Source: Psychrobacter phenylpyruvicus DSM 7000 = NBRC 102152
GTDB taxonomy: Bacteria; Pseudomonadota; Gammaproteobacteria; Pseudomonadales; Moraxellaceae
Length of the DNA: 60,317 nucleotides
Direction: 5' to 3'
Assembly: GCF_000685805.1 (NCBI RefSeq)
Contig: NZ_JMKP01000020.1
Location: 1-60,317 of the forward strand
Part shown: positions 44,728-53,523 of the stretch, piece after piece
How positions within the stretch are numbered: the stretch's first letter is position 1
How the letters are laid out: the number at the start of each line of letters is the position of its first letter
Notes under the pieces: generated by a model
Told to the model about the DNA's origin: nothing
Seen by the model: the letters and a program-made list of their open reading frames with translations, nothing else
The model's database searches: none
Made by a program: the position numbers and the translations under genes

Positions 44728-45009
44728 ATGAAACAGACTATTAATATTACCCAAAATACCGATAAAAACTGCTTTGAAACCACAATCAATGGTTATACTG
44801 GTTTTATCAGCTATCAAGACCAAGGCGATAGCATCGTCTATGATCATACCATTGTCCCTGCAGAGCTGGGTGGTCAAGGTGTGGGCACAGCTTTAGTAAA
44901 ACATGCGCTAGACTATGCCCGTCGTGAAAACAAAAAAGTGGTTCCACAGTGCTCATTTGTGGCCTCCTATATTGACAAGCATGTTGAGTATCAAGACCTA
45001 GTAAAATAA
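44728..45009 (+). CDS. YjdJ-like small GNAT-related N-acetyltransferase
   Basis: A 93-residue protein of the short GNAT group (COG2388, YjdJ-like). It keeps only the core of the acetyltransferase fold: ISYQDQGDSIVYDHTIVPAELGGQGVGTALVKHALDYAR carries the acetyl-CoA loop (GGQGVGTALV). VVPQCSFVASYIDKHVEYQDL is the standard family C-terminus, with a conserved Cys. AAGGAATCATTT before the ATG at 44728 fixes the start; upstream in-frame codons lack such a signal. The substrate is unknown. Confidence 0.9.
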   Translation: MKQTINITQNTDKNCFETTINGYTGFISYQDQGDSIVYDHTIVPAELGGQGVGTALVKHALDYARRENKKVVPQCSFVASYIDKHVEYQDLVK

Positions 45010-45164
45010 GCCTCTTAACGTAAAAGGACTTATAGAAATCTAAGTAATAGCACACACTTAGACATCACAATCTGCATAAAATATATATAATATACTGGAG
45101 ACTGTTTTAGCAGTGCTCTGCTATATAATTCTATCGATATCTTTGACTTATTTAGGAGGGCTTT

Positions 45165-45458
45165 ATGAGCCATCTCACCGACGCTCAAGTAGAGTTACAG
45201 TTACAGGATTTAGAGGGCTGGAGTAAAGAAGGTAATGCCATTGTTAAGACCTTTATCTTCCATGACTTTGTAGAAGCGATGAGCTTTATGGTTCAGGCTG
45301 CGTTTCGAGCCCAAGAGCTAGAGCACCATCCAGAGTGGACCAACATTTATAATGAGGTTCATGTACGTCTAACCACCAACGACTTAAATGGCATCTCAAG
45401 TCATGATATTCGTTTGGCTAAACGTATGGAAGAGATATTACGGCAGAAGACTTTTTAG
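45165..45458 (+). CDS. phhB: Pterin-4a-carbinolamine dehydratase
   Basis: A small enzyme (97 residues, normal length) that dehydrates 4a-hydroxytetrahydrobiopterin, recycling the cofactor of phenylalanine hydroxylase. The signature [23 protein letters not shown] contains the two catalytic histidines and the third His of the active site. [25 protein letters not shown] leads into it. taggagggcttt is a strong ribosome-binding site. phhA is not next to it here, so the link to phenylalanine breakdown rests on the family alone. Confidence 0.95.
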   Translation: MSHLTDAQVELQLQDLEGWSKEGNAIVKTFIFHDFVEAMSFMVQAAFRAQELEHHPEWTNIYNEVHVRLTTNDLNGISSHDIRLAKRMEEILRQKTF

Positions 45459-45707
45459 GCTAGGCACTGAGCCGATCGAAGTCTACTAGTAGACTTTAAA
45501 GTGGCTTACCTCCCAACTTGGCTTACAGCCTAACTTAAAGAGTAAACCTAGCTTGTCGGCTCATACCTCACTAAATAAGCAAATAGGCAGCTTTCAATAC
45601 CACGATAGCTGCCTATCTTATTGCTAATACTTTGGTCATACATACAAGGCATTATTATTAATGCCTCACAATTCATCTTATTTAGACAATCAGTAGGTTA
45701 ACAATAC
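45459..45707. other. Intergenic region with two hairpins after phhB
   Basis: aagtctactagtagactt (45479-45496) is a perfect palindrome. ataggcagct/agctgcctat (45583-45592 and 45607-45616) is a 10-base inverted repeat followed by cttatt, a weak terminator candidate. Confidence 0.55.
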
Positions 45708-46415
45708 GTGGCAAATTTTAGAACCCATCTCACTGGCGGCTTTGCAGTCAGTGGGATTTTGGGCTTAGTAACCTATAAAGCAGGTTTGGTAAACGCAAAT
45801 GAGTTTTTGCTATGTGTCTTGGCTGGCACAGTTGGCGGCTTGCTTCCCGATATTGACTCAGATAATTCTATTCCAATAAAAATGGGGTTTGACTTGGCCT
45901 CATTAGCAACGGGATTTGCGTTAATTATCCATTGGCGCAGTGAGCTGTCATTGCTGTCTATGTTACTGCTTTGGGTACTGGGTTATTTGATAATGCGCTA
46001 CGCAGTGTTTTCAATATTTACTAAGCTAACAGTGCACCGCGGTATTATTCACTCTGTGCCTTATATGTTGGTATTGGCACTGAGTCTAACCTGTGTTAAT
46101 TACTACTTATTAGACACCTCTTCGATAGTGAGTTGGTTTTATGGGGCATTCTTATTTTTAGGCTCCATGATTCACCTAGGATTAGATGAAGCTTATAGCG
46201 TCGACTTACTTAATCGCCGTATGAAACGCTCCTCGGGAACAGCGATGAAGTTTTATAAAGACTCGCAGCGTTATTACTACCTTGGTCTGTATGCTATAGT
46301 GCTGATGTTTATTTTTATTGCGCCTCCTTTCGATCCTTTCTTTCGTAAGATCAATGATCCCATTACTTGGTGGTTAATTAAGGACTCATTACTACCAGAG
46401 GTGTTAATGCGCTAG
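45708..46415 (+). CDS. DUF457 (YdjM-like) inner-membrane protein
   Basis: A 235-residue membrane protein of the DUF457/YdjM family, annotated by similarity as metal-dependent hydrolases (in E. coli, YdjM is LexA-regulated). The motif H-x-x-x-G-x near the N-terminus (FRTHLTGGFAVSG), GGLLPDIDSDNS and HRGIIHSVPYMLVL place conserved His and Asp residues beside membrane segments. HLGLDEAYSVDL comes later. The start codon is GTG. It ends only 8 bases from the end of the convergent DUF4105 gene, with no terminator visible between. Confidence 0.88.
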   Translation: MANFRTHLTGGFAVSGILGLVTYKAGLVNANEFLLCVLAGTVGGLLPDIDSDNSIPIKMGFDLASLATGFALIIHWRSELSLLSMLLLWVLGYLIMRYAVFSIFTKLTVHRGIIHSVPYMLVLALSLTCVNYYLLDTSSIVSWFYGAFLFLGSMIHLGLDEAYSVDLLNRRMKRSSGTAMKFYKDSQRYYYLGLYAIVLMFIFIAPPFDPFFRKINDPITWWLIKDSLLPEVLMR

Positions 46416-46423
46416 GCTTAAGG

Positions 46424-47635
46424 CTAAGGCACCAGCTTAGGTTGTGGCAGCCCTTGACGCACCTTTTCTGAATAGGCATCTGGGTCCTGATTGTCCTCAA
46501 AGCTAAAGTTAGCCACTTTAGGGTTAATATGAGCGTTGATATACCACTGCTCCATATCCCACTGATGAGCTTTGCCATTGAGCTGCTCAGGTAGCAATCC
46601 TTGATCATACAAATAATTTGGCACATAGCCTGACATCAAGATTCGATAATCCCACGGAAAGTCTGTTGCATCAATGGCACGGGCCATATCAAAAATAACC
46701 GTAGTACAGTTTCTTATCAAAGTGTTATACCACTTAGGAGCTTGCTGCAATTGTTTTGCTTGCTGCAAATAAGCCCTAAACAATTGCTGTACTTGCGGCT
46801 GGCTTAAGCCTTGAATAGGAAACATATACACTTGCTCGCCGCGTACATTACTGCGAGTATAGACAATATCTCTTTCCTCTGAGGCCACCACAGCCATCTC
46901 AAACTGCTTTACAAAGCCTCCGAAAGCTGAAAAGGACTCGTCTTGCTCTTTGCGTATTTCAATTGAAAAACTCAACGGCCGCTCATCTTCAAACCTAAAG
47001 CTTAATAAAGTATGTCCTATCTGCTCTCCCATCCAATAAGAGTTGATGATATCAACACCGCTAAGCTTACTAAGATCAACCGTCCGCTCACTCCAGCGCT
47101 CATTCACCACCACATCTTGGCCACCTTTCTCTACCGCTTTGTAGTAGTAAGGCTGTGTTGGCTGCACCAACTTCTCAGCCCCAGGCGCCCGTTCCCAGTC
47201 AAAGTTACGCACGTTGTGTAAGGTAATTAAATTTGGATTACTCTCGCTTTGGGTAAACTGTAAGACTTGACTTACTTCCGCCATCCAGGGTCGGTCCTGC
47301 TTAGGGGGTAACCAGGCAAACCAAATAGCTAGCAATACCCATAACGAGACGAACCCTGCCAACCATCTTTGCCAATATAAGCTTTGACTCAAGCTGGATC
47401 TTAGAGTGACTAAGCTACAGACCACAAGAAGGGTCAGGGCAATGCCACGTAGAATTGGATAATCTACTAAATGCACCCAAAATATAAGTCCTGCCCATAG
47501 AGCCGCTATCAGTAGAACCAAAGAAAATAAAATCTTGGCGGTGATAACCACAGCTTTTTTTGCTGCGCCAGGCGAGGCTGCACTAGAAGAAGGTAAAGTG
47601 TTGTTTTTATTACTAACTATACTGTTTTTTGACAT
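46424..47635 (-). CDS. DUF4105 domain membrane protein
   Basis: A 403-residue inner-membrane protein. Four hydrophobic helices lie within residues 28-130, followed by a soluble DUF4105 domain facing the periplasm. It includes LHNVRNFDWERAP, WMGEQIGHTLLSFRFED, YTRSNVRGEQVYMFPIQGLS, and IRNCTTVIFDMARAIDATDFPWDYRILMSGYVPNYLYDQ near the end. Cys in RNCTT and His in IGHTLLSF recall papain-like or NlpC-type Cys/His pairs, so hydrolase activity is conceivable but unproven. The frame is open to 47788, but MSKNSIVSNKNN at 47635 is the sensible start. Confidence 0.83.
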   Translation of the reverse strand: MSKNSIVSNKNNTLPSSSAASPGAAKKAVVITAKILFSLVLLIAALWAGLIFWVHLVDYPILRGIALTLLVVCSLVTLRSSLSQSLYWQRWLAGFVSLWVLLAIWFAWLPPKQDRPWMAEVSQVLQFTQSESNPNLITLHNVRNFDWERAPGAEKLVQPTQPYYYKAVEKGGQDVVVNERWSERTVDLSKLSGVDIINSYWMGEQIGHTLLSFRFEDERPLSFSIEIRKEQDESFSAFGGFVKQFEMAVVASEERDIVYTRSNVRGEQVYMFPIQGLSQPQVQQLFRAYLQQAKQLQQAPKWYNTLIRNCTTVIFDMARAIDATDFPWDYRILMSGYVPNYLYDQGLLPEQLNGKAHQWDMEQWYINAHINPKVANFSFEDNQDPDAYSEKVRQGLPQPKLVP

Positions 47636-47819
47636 GATTATGGCTACCCCAAAAGCTTTATTGAGGTAAGTGTATTTAAGTCGATATAACTTAGCAAATG
47701 ATACAACACAGGGACAATACAAAATAGCCATCAAAATATTGGGATTTGGCGTTGAATATAAAGCTTCCTTGGGATAAAGTGAGAGCAATTAAATAACCAT
47801 ACGAGGTGATACTTCCCCC

Positions 47820-48710
47820 ATGTCTGATGACAATTCTGGCACAGCCAGCTGGTCGATGCGCGGCCTAAAGCGCTGGTTAAACACTGCCCCTGAAACTCGT
47901 GATGAGTTGATAAAATTAGTACAAGATTCGCGTCAGTTTTTAGAGCCTGATACCGTGGATATGCTTGAAGGTGTGCTGGATTTGCCTGCTACTCAAGTTC
48001 GTGAAATTATGACCCCACGACCACAAGTGGAAGGGATTCGTGAACACGACACCCTAGGCGATATCATGGATATGATTATGGAGACCAATCACTCCCGCTA
48101 TCCGGTCTTTGACAGTCAGGATGATGATGCAGTCATTGGTATCTTATTGGCAAAAGACTTAATTCCCTTATTGGTTAACACCATTCGCCAAGAAGAGGGA
48201 GTCGATACCTCTTTTCGCTTAAAGTCATTGGTGCGTCAGCCTCTATATATTAGCGAAACAGCACGCTCAGACACTTTATTACGCTCTTTACAGCGCACCC
48301 AGGTACATATGGCCGTGGTGGTAGATGAGTTTGGTAACATGGTGGGTGTGGTCACTATGGAAGATTTACTGGAAGAAATCGTTGGTGATATTGTCGATGA
48401 ACATGACGATTTTGACGAAGACAGTGATATTAACAATATCATTCTGCATCCAGAAAAACCCAATACTTGGATTGTACAAGCCTCTACTTTAATTGAAGAC
48501 TGTAATGAGGAGCTACATACCAATTTTGATGATACCGATGTGGATACCATGGGTGGCCTAGTAATGCAGGAACTTGGCTATGTGGGCGAGTTAGAAGGCG
48601 AACACGTGGTCACTCAAGGCTGGCACATTTCAGTGATTGATGTCGAAGGTCGATTTATTAAACTGCTTGAACTAACTCCTGTGGCTGAAGATTCATACAA
48701 TGAGGAATAA
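47820..48710 (+). CDS. corC: CorC/HlyC-family CBS-domain protein (magnesium/cobalt efflux-associated)
   Basis: A cytoplasmic protein of the CorC (YbeX) type, lacking a membrane domain. A short N-terminal segment leads into two CBS domains (about residues 65-195), seen in VREIMTPRPQVEGIREHDTLGDIM, NHSRYPVFDSQDDDAVIGILLAKDL and MAVVVDEFGNMVGVVTMEDLLEEIVGDI. A C-terminal CorC_HlyC domain follows with DTMGGLVMQELGYV. In E. coli YbeX is tied to magnesium homeostasis and ribosome assembly. gaggtgat lies upstream at a long distance. The last 11 bases overlap the following patatin gene. Confidence 0.93.
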   Translation: MSDDNSGTASWSMRGLKRWLNTAPETRDELIKLVQDSRQFLEPDTVDMLEGVLDLPATQVREIMTPRPQVEGIREHDTLGDIMDMIMETNHSRYPVFDSQDDDAVIGILLAKDLIPLLVNTIRQEEGVDTSFRLKSLVRQPLYISETARSDTLLRSLQRTQVHMAVVVDEFGNMVGVVTMEDLLEEIVGDIVDEHDDFDEDSDINNIILHPEKPNTWIVQASTLIEDCNEELHTNFDDTDVDTMGGLVMQELGYVGELEGEHVVTQGWHISVIDVEGRFIKLLELTPVAEDSYNEE

Positions 48711-49695
48711 CTGCGTTGCCCCTAGCCTAACTTGGGTGGGGCTATCTATCCTATTATTAAGTGGCTGTAGCACCGTAATCACCGATACGCAGCCGATGGT
48801 GGCTACCTCTCAACCAGCCGGCCCCGTTATTGCCCTAGTTTTGGGCGGTGGTGGCGCGAAGGGTTATGCTCATGTAGGGGTGATTAAAGCGTTGGAAGCC
48901 AATCACATCACGCCAAATTTAGTGGTTGGCACCAGTGTTGGCAGCTTTGTGGGCAGTATTTATGCCAGTGGCAAGTCGGCTGCTGAATTAGAGTCTATCG
49001 CTGTGACCACAGCTGATAGTGAGCTGACCGATTTTACTGTGTCTTATCAAGGTATTATCGAAGGTCACAAGCTTCGTAACTTCGTTAATACCCAAGTCAA
49101 TAACAAGCCAATTCAAGCCTTTCCTATCCGCTTTGCAGCGGTAGCCGCTGAGAAGCATAGCCTAAAAAAAGCGGTGTTTACTGAAGGGGAAGCAGGTTTG
49201 GTAGTACAAGCCTCTAGCAGTGTGCCCAATGTCTTTATAGCCCCTCGTATTCCCGACCCAAAGACTTCTGGACAAATTGGCAAAAAATATATCGATGGTG
49301 GTGTGGTCAGCATGGTACCAGTGGATGCAGCTAAGGCTTTAGGAGCCGACTTGGTTATTGCTGTAGATTTGCAAGCTGGCAATACCTCTCAAACTGAGGC
49401 CACAGCCAACAAAAGTATCTGGTCGCTTATTGAACAAGGCTATAGCACTTATAGGAATAACAGCTCTGCTACGACTAATAGATCTGGTCCTTACACCCAG
49501 AATTATGAAGCCATTAACAGTGCTGAGATATCTCGGGCTGATATCGTTATTCGCCCTGACGTTAGTAATATAAGCTCTATTAGCACCCTCAATCGCGAAG
49601 AAGCAATCGCCGCAGGGGTCAAAGCCACTGAACAGAAATTACCAGCAATTAAAGCCGCTATTGCAAAAGCTGAGGCTGATTACTACCGACAATAA
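48700..49695 (+). CDS. Patatin-like phospholipase, lipoprotein (RssA-like)
   Basis: A 331-residue predicted outer-membrane or inner-membrane lipoprotein with a patatin hydrolase domain. The signal peptide ends in the lipobox LLSGC (Cys at residue 23). The oxyanion loop GGGGAKGYAHVGV, nucleophile motif GTSVGS and catalytic Asp in YIDGGVVSMVP are all intact, so lipid acyl hydrolase activity is likely. The start overlaps the end of corC by 11 bases, which implies translational coupling. In enterobacteria lnt, not a patatin gene, follows corC. A strong terminator follows. Confidence 0.9.
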   Translation: MRNNCVAPSLTWVGLSILLLSGCSTVITDTQPMVATSQPAGPVIALVLGGGGAKGYAHVGVIKALEANHITPNLVVGTSVGSFVGSIYASGKSAAELESIAVTTADSELTDFTVSYQGIIEGHKLRNFVNTQVNNKPIQAFPIRFAAVAAEKHSLKKAVFTEGEAGLVVQASSSVPNVFIAPRIPDPKTSGQIGKKYIDGGVVSMVPVDAAKALGADLVIAVDLQAGNTSQTEATANKSIWSLIEQGYSTYRNNSSATTNRSGPYTQNYEAINSAEISRADIVIRPDVSNISSISTLNREEAIAAGVKATEQKLPAIKAAIAKAEADYYRQ

Positions 49696-49756
49696 GCCGT
49701 GAGCGGTATAAGGTAAATTCCAGAACAGAGATTAATCAACAGAGAACTTACTCAAC

Positions 49757-49791
49757 AAAAAAGAGGCCCACAATTTGTGGGCCTCTTTTAG
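49757..49791 (+). terminator. Bidirectional terminator after the patatin gene
   Basis: aaaaaagaggcccaca pairs with tgtgggcctctttt. Shared with the convergent exported-protein gene. Confidence 0.9.
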
Positions 49792-49835
49792 ATTAAGCGT
49801 TTACCGCTTAAGCCTGAGTAACGGTTTTCTCTAAA

Positions 49836-50417
49836 TTAGCGAACCACAGCGCGGTACTTAACCACTGCAGTTTCATTTTTGCCTAGACCTTCGATATTCC
49901 AACGTAGGTGCTTGTAGAACTCAAGAGGTACATCTTGCATTTGACCATCAATACGACCACGTAACGGAACATGACTGAAGTTCTGACCATCAACACTTGC
50001 ATACGCGTTTTCTGGAGAAAGCTTACCCACCAGCTTCACCTCATCAGGGATACTCATGGTTACTACCATATTGCGCATACGATCTGAGCTGTTATTTGTG
50101 AAGTAGCTGTGATACTCAATAACATTACCCTTTATTAAGCGAGTATTGGCATCGATAGGCTTTAAAGCAGGTTGACCTTGTGCATCAACACTCACTAAGG
50201 CAGCTACCGTTTTGGTAGTTACGTTACCGGCCTGATTGGTTTGGCTTTGCTGCATAACAGCGGCATTCTGGGCATTGCTTGGATTACTCATTTCAGGTGC
50301 TGGCGTTGGTAACATAGCTTGTGCGCTTAGGCTACCTGCCAGCATTAATGAGGCAATAGCGGTCTTATTAGCTAGCTTAGAGGCCAATTTAGCGCGAGTT
50401 GAAGCATGAAATTTCAT
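49836..50417 (-). CDS. Exported protein of unknown function with a DUF11-like beta domain
   Basis: A 193-residue exported protein. A long basic N-region and a hydrophobic core ending around SLSAQA give a signal peptide of about 34 residues. A Pro/Asn/Gln-rich linker follows (about residues 35-65). The C-terminal half, from VIEYHSYFTNNSSDRMRNMVVTMSIP, resembles the conserved beta-sandwich repeat seen in DUF11-type surface proteins, where Asn and Ser residues frame a typical NxS turn. FYKHLRWNIEGLGKNETAVVKYRAVVR is the end of that domain. AAAGGAAAGGTATCTT precedes the ATG. A role in the cell envelope is likely. I cannot name it further. Confidence 0.7.
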   Translation of the reverse strand: MKFHASTRAKLASKLANKTAIASLMLAGSLSAQAMLPTPAPEMSNPSNAQNAAVMQQSQTNQAGNVTTKTVAALVSVDAQGQPALKPIDANTRLIKGNVIEYHSYFTNNSSDRMRNMVVTMSIPDEVKLVGKLSPENAYASVDGQNFSHVPLRGRIDGQMQDVPLEFYKHLRWNIEGLGKNETAVVKYRAVVR

Positions 50418-50798
50418 AAGATACCTTTCCTTTTTTAAGTGGGGTTATGGAGTGTTAATAAAATCAGTATACATTTTGGTCCTTAGCTATGTCAGCCATA
50501 GTATATCTACCCTAAAGACCTTATGCCCATTTTATCTATATAATTATTGGCGCATAAAGTAAGTCTAGCCAATGGACTCTATCTCTTCAAATTATACAAG
50601 CAACTTCAGTATAAATTTAACAGCAAATTTAAAGCAGCTAGTATGCAATAAATTGGCGTAACTGTCTGTATTAAGCTGTATTAAGTCAGTTGCTACAGTT
50701 TGATTAGTAAAATAAAGATAGCCCAAGTTGGCATTTTTTGCTATCGTAAAAGCGTATATTTTCTTACTATTCGCCTTAAGCCTATTGTGATATTTAAT
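50418..50798. other. Divergent region between the exported-protein gene and argA
   Basis: No gene or clear structure seen in about 380 bases. Short reading frames here are shadows of the argA upstream region. Confidence 0.5.
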
Positions 50799-52121
50799 AT
50801 GAATGACACTGCTATGCCACAAATAACTCCTGACTATGTCCATTGGTTCCGTAACTCCGCTCCATATATTAATACCCATAGGGGTAAAACATTTGTCATT
50901 ATGTTTGGCGGTGAAGCGGTTAATCACCCCAATTTTAGCAACTTAATTCATGACTTTGCGTTACTGCATAGCTTAGGTATTAAGCTGGTTTTGGTACATG
51001 GTGCTCGCCCGCAAATTGAAAAGAACCTTGCTAAGTTTGAGTTTGACTCCCCCCTACATAATGACATTCGTGTCACCCCTCGTGAAGCCATGCCAACTAT
51101 TTTAGAGGCTGTGGGTGCTATCCGTCTGCAAATCGAAGCCCAACTTTCTATGGGTTTGGCCAACTCCCCAATGTATGGCTCACGTATCGATGCTGTATCC
51201 GGGAACTTCGTTACAGCGAGACCTTATGGTGTCAGAGATGGTGTTGACTACCAGATGACGGGGGAGGTGCGCTCTATTGATGTGGAGGCAATCAAAAACA
51301 ACCTACTTCACAATCATATAGTGATATTAGGATCTATGGGCTATTCTGCCACTGGTGAAATTTTTAACTTGTTGGGTGAAGATGTGGCCTTAAAAGCTGC
51401 TGTAGCACTTAATGCTGACAAGCTGATCTTCTTGGGCGGTGAAACAGGAATTAATGAAGAAGGTCGCTTGCTACATGCCATGATCCCAAATGAAGTCGAT
51501 CGCTTCTTAAGAGACCGTGACCTAGATCGTGAAATTTACTACTTCTTACACTGTGCTGCCCAAGCTTGTCGTGAAGGCATTCACCGTACTCACATCATCT
51601 CTTATGCACAAGACGGTGCTTTACTAGAAGAGCTATTCACCCGAGATGGTTCTGGCACTCTAATCAGCCATGATCCTTACGAAGAAATTCGCCGAGCCAC
51701 AATTGATGATGTGGTTGGCTTGATTGAATTACTCTCGCCTTTAGAAGAGCAAGGCATCTTGGTACAGCGTTCTCGTGAGCGTTTGGAACAAGAGATTGAA
51801 CTATATAGCGTTATTGAACGTGATGGCATGATCTTAGGCTGTGCTGCTCTATATCCCTTAGATGAAGATTCCGCTGAGGTCGCCTCTATTGCCATCCACC
51901 CGGACTATCGCAACGGCAGTCGTGGCGCTGATTTACTGGCCTTTTTAGAACAGCAGGCCCGCAGTCATGGTCGTCATCACTTATTTGCTTTGACTACCCG
52001 AACAGCACACTGGTTTGTGGAGCAAGGATTCGTCGAAGTCGATGCAGATGCTCTACCTGAGCCACGCCGTACCTCTTACCACAATGGCCGTAACTCTAAA
52101 GTGTTCAAAAAGAAACTGTAA
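50799..52121 (+). CDS. argA: N-acetylglutamate synthase ArgA
   Basis: Catalyses the first step of arginine synthesis, acetylation of glutamate with acetyl-CoA. The N-terminal amino acid kinase-like domain begins FRNSAPYINTHRGKTFVIMFGGEAV and includes GIKLVLVHGARPQIEKNL and the arginine-site region. The C-terminal GNAT domain contains IAIHPDYRNGSRGADLLAFLEQ. The protein, 440 residues from the ATG at 50799, matches classical ArgA. The frame continues upstream to 50700. MNDTAMPQITPDYVHWFR is the reasonable N-terminus, though an ATG at 50814 is also possible. Feedback inhibition by arginine is usual for the family. Confidence 0.95.
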   Translation: MNDTAMPQITPDYVHWFRNSAPYINTHRGKTFVIMFGGEAVNHPNFSNLIHDFALLHSLGIKLVLVHGARPQIEKNLAKFEFDSPLHNDIRVTPREAMPTILEAVGAIRLQIEAQLSMGLANSPMYGSRIDAVSGNFVTARPYGVRDGVDYQMTGEVRSIDVEAIKNNLLHNHIVILGSMGYSATGEIFNLLGEDVALKAAVALNADKLIFLGGETGINEEGRLLHAMIPNEVDRFLRDRDLDREIYYFLHCAAQACREGIHRTHIISYAQDGALLEELFTRDGSGTLISHDPYEEIRRATIDDVVGLIELLSPLEEQGILVQRSRERLEQEIELYSVIERDGMILGCAALYPLDEDSAEVASIAIHPDYRNGSRGADLLAFLEQQARSHGRHHLFALTTRTAHWFVEQGFVEVDADALPEPRRTSYHNGRNSKVFKKKL

Positions 52122-52138
52122 ACCATATTTTCTAACCA

Positions 52139-52173
52139 AAAAAACACCTGCTTAAAGCAGGTGTTTTTTTATT
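52139..52173 (+). terminator. Bidirectional terminator after argA
   Basis: aaaacacctgctt pairs with aagcaggtgttttttt. Confidence 0.9.
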
Positions 52174-52194
52174 ACAATCTGATTGCCAATGCTG

Positions 52195-52953
52195 TTATTG
52201 AGCTGGCTGCGCAGGCATTTTAGGATTAACTTCAATCATTTCTACTTTGAAGATTAACGTGCTATTAGGATCAATACCGGCATTACCAGTTTCACCATAA
52301 GCTAGGTCGGCTGGAATATATAGCTCATAAGTACCACCTTCTTTCATCAGCTTTAAGCCTTCAGTGAAGCCTGGAATCATACCCTCTACTGGGAATATAA
52401 CTGGCTCACCTCTGTCATATGAGCTATCAAAAACGGTACCGTCAAGCAGCTTACCTTCATAGTTAATCTTAACCATTTCACTACCTGCAACAGGCTTACC
52501 AGTACCTTGCTTAAGCACTTTATACTGCAGACCAGAAGCTGTGGTTTTCACGCCTTCTTTTTTCGCATTTTCTGCTAAGAATTTATCACCAGCTGCTTTA
52601 TTAGTAACCGCATCCTGCTTCATCTTCTCCATCATTTCAGCTTGTTTCTTTTCTTCGTACTTGGTCATAACCTCTTGCATTTGCTCTTTGGTTAAAACCG
52701 CTTCTTTGCCGTCATAAGCATCACGAAACCCCATCTCAAAGGTATCTAGATTTAAATCATCCAATGACTCTTTGTAACTTTCGGCAGTAGCATAACCAAT
52801 GCTGTAACCTACCTTTTCAAGGTCCGTACTCTTTTCAGTCACCGTTGAGCTTGAGCTACTTTGGTCAGATTTATTGCCATTGTTTGCACAACCAAAGGCA
52901 AGAGTACTGGCTAGGGCTACTGCTAAAAACTTAGGGATCATTACTTTATTCAT
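52195..52953 (-). CDS. FKBP-type peptidyl-prolyl isomerase lipoprotein (FkpA/Mip-like)
   Basis: An envelope prolyl isomerase and chaperone. The lipobox AFGC (Cys at residue 22) marks it as a lipoprotein. A Ser-rich linker leads to the N-terminal dimerisation domain (KVGYSIGYATAESYKESLDDL, VLTKEQMQEVMTKYEEKKQAEMMEK), a charged helix, and a C-terminal FKBP domain: LQYKVLKQGTGKPV, INYEGKLLDGTVFDSSYDRGEPVIFPVEGMIPGFTEGL and YIPADLAYGETG. The length of 252 residues is typical of FkpA/Mip. An 18-bp tandem repeat sits immediately upstream of the start. Confidence 0.93.
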   Translation of the reverse strand: MNKVMIPKFLAVALASTLAFGCANNGNKSDQSSSSSTVTEKSTDLEKVGYSIGYATAESYKESLDDLNLDTFEMGFRDAYDGKEAVLTKEQMQEVMTKYEEKKQAEMMEKMKQDAVTNKAAGDKFLAENAKKEGVKTTASGLQYKVLKQGTGKPVAGSEMVKINYEGKLLDGTVFDSSYDRGEPVIFPVEGMIPGFTEGLKLMKEGGTYELYIPADLAYGETGNAGIDPNSTLIFKVEMIEVNPKMPAQPAQ

Positions 52954-52962
52954 ATATAAACT

Positions 52963-53032
52963 CTATTTTAGTGGGAATAACTATTTTAGTAGGAATAACT
53001 ATTTTAGTGAGAATAATCTTTAGTGAGAACAA
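52963..53032. repeat. 18-bp tandem repeat, three copies plus a partial fourth
   Basis: ctattttagtgggaataa (52963-52980), ctattttagtaggaataa (52981-52998) and ctattttagtgagaataa (52999-53016), then tctttagtgagaacaa (53017-53032). It begins 10 bases upstream of the FKBP start codon. Confidence 0.9.
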
Positions 53033-53443
53033 TCAGCTAATAAAGCGGGCTAATATTCAAATAAAATGCTAATAGACTATTTTATCTATAACCAATTTCT
53101 ATAGCCGACTGTGGATTCACTTAATCTTGCTATTTTAACTTTTATAGCAAAAAGTATCACAGGACAATTGTAATAAAAATGACGCTATATGTTTTTTATA
53201 ATATCGCCGTACATAGTATCAAAATTGTAGATTAATCACCATTAGCCGAATTTATTTTGTCTTTGTACTGTATAGAAAATGTTAACAAAGTTGGTATATG
53301 TCACAACTTCTCACATAACTTTAAATTTTTATGAATAAAAGCTATTTATTATTGCTGTCTAATCCGATAAAGTGGTGACGTTAACTAACTTTACTTTATA
53401 CCTAATATAAGTCATGACTAGCTGCAATAAGATGCGAAAGGTT

Positions 53444-53471
53444 TTGACTTATTAATTGGTGTAAATAGATT
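53444..53471 (+). promoter_or_regulatory. Possible promoter of the channel gene
   Basis: ttgact (53444-53449) and tagatt (53466-53471) with 16-base spacing. Weak match, about 190 bases before the start codon. Confidence 0.25.
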
Positions 53472-53523
53472 TTTTAATAAAATCCACATTTTTTGTTGTA
53501 AAACTTGTAAGCTATAGTTTATT

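Noticed and set aside
50592..50927. Minus-strand frame across the argA start
   Set aside because: It overlaps the argA start region and shows no recognisable protein features.
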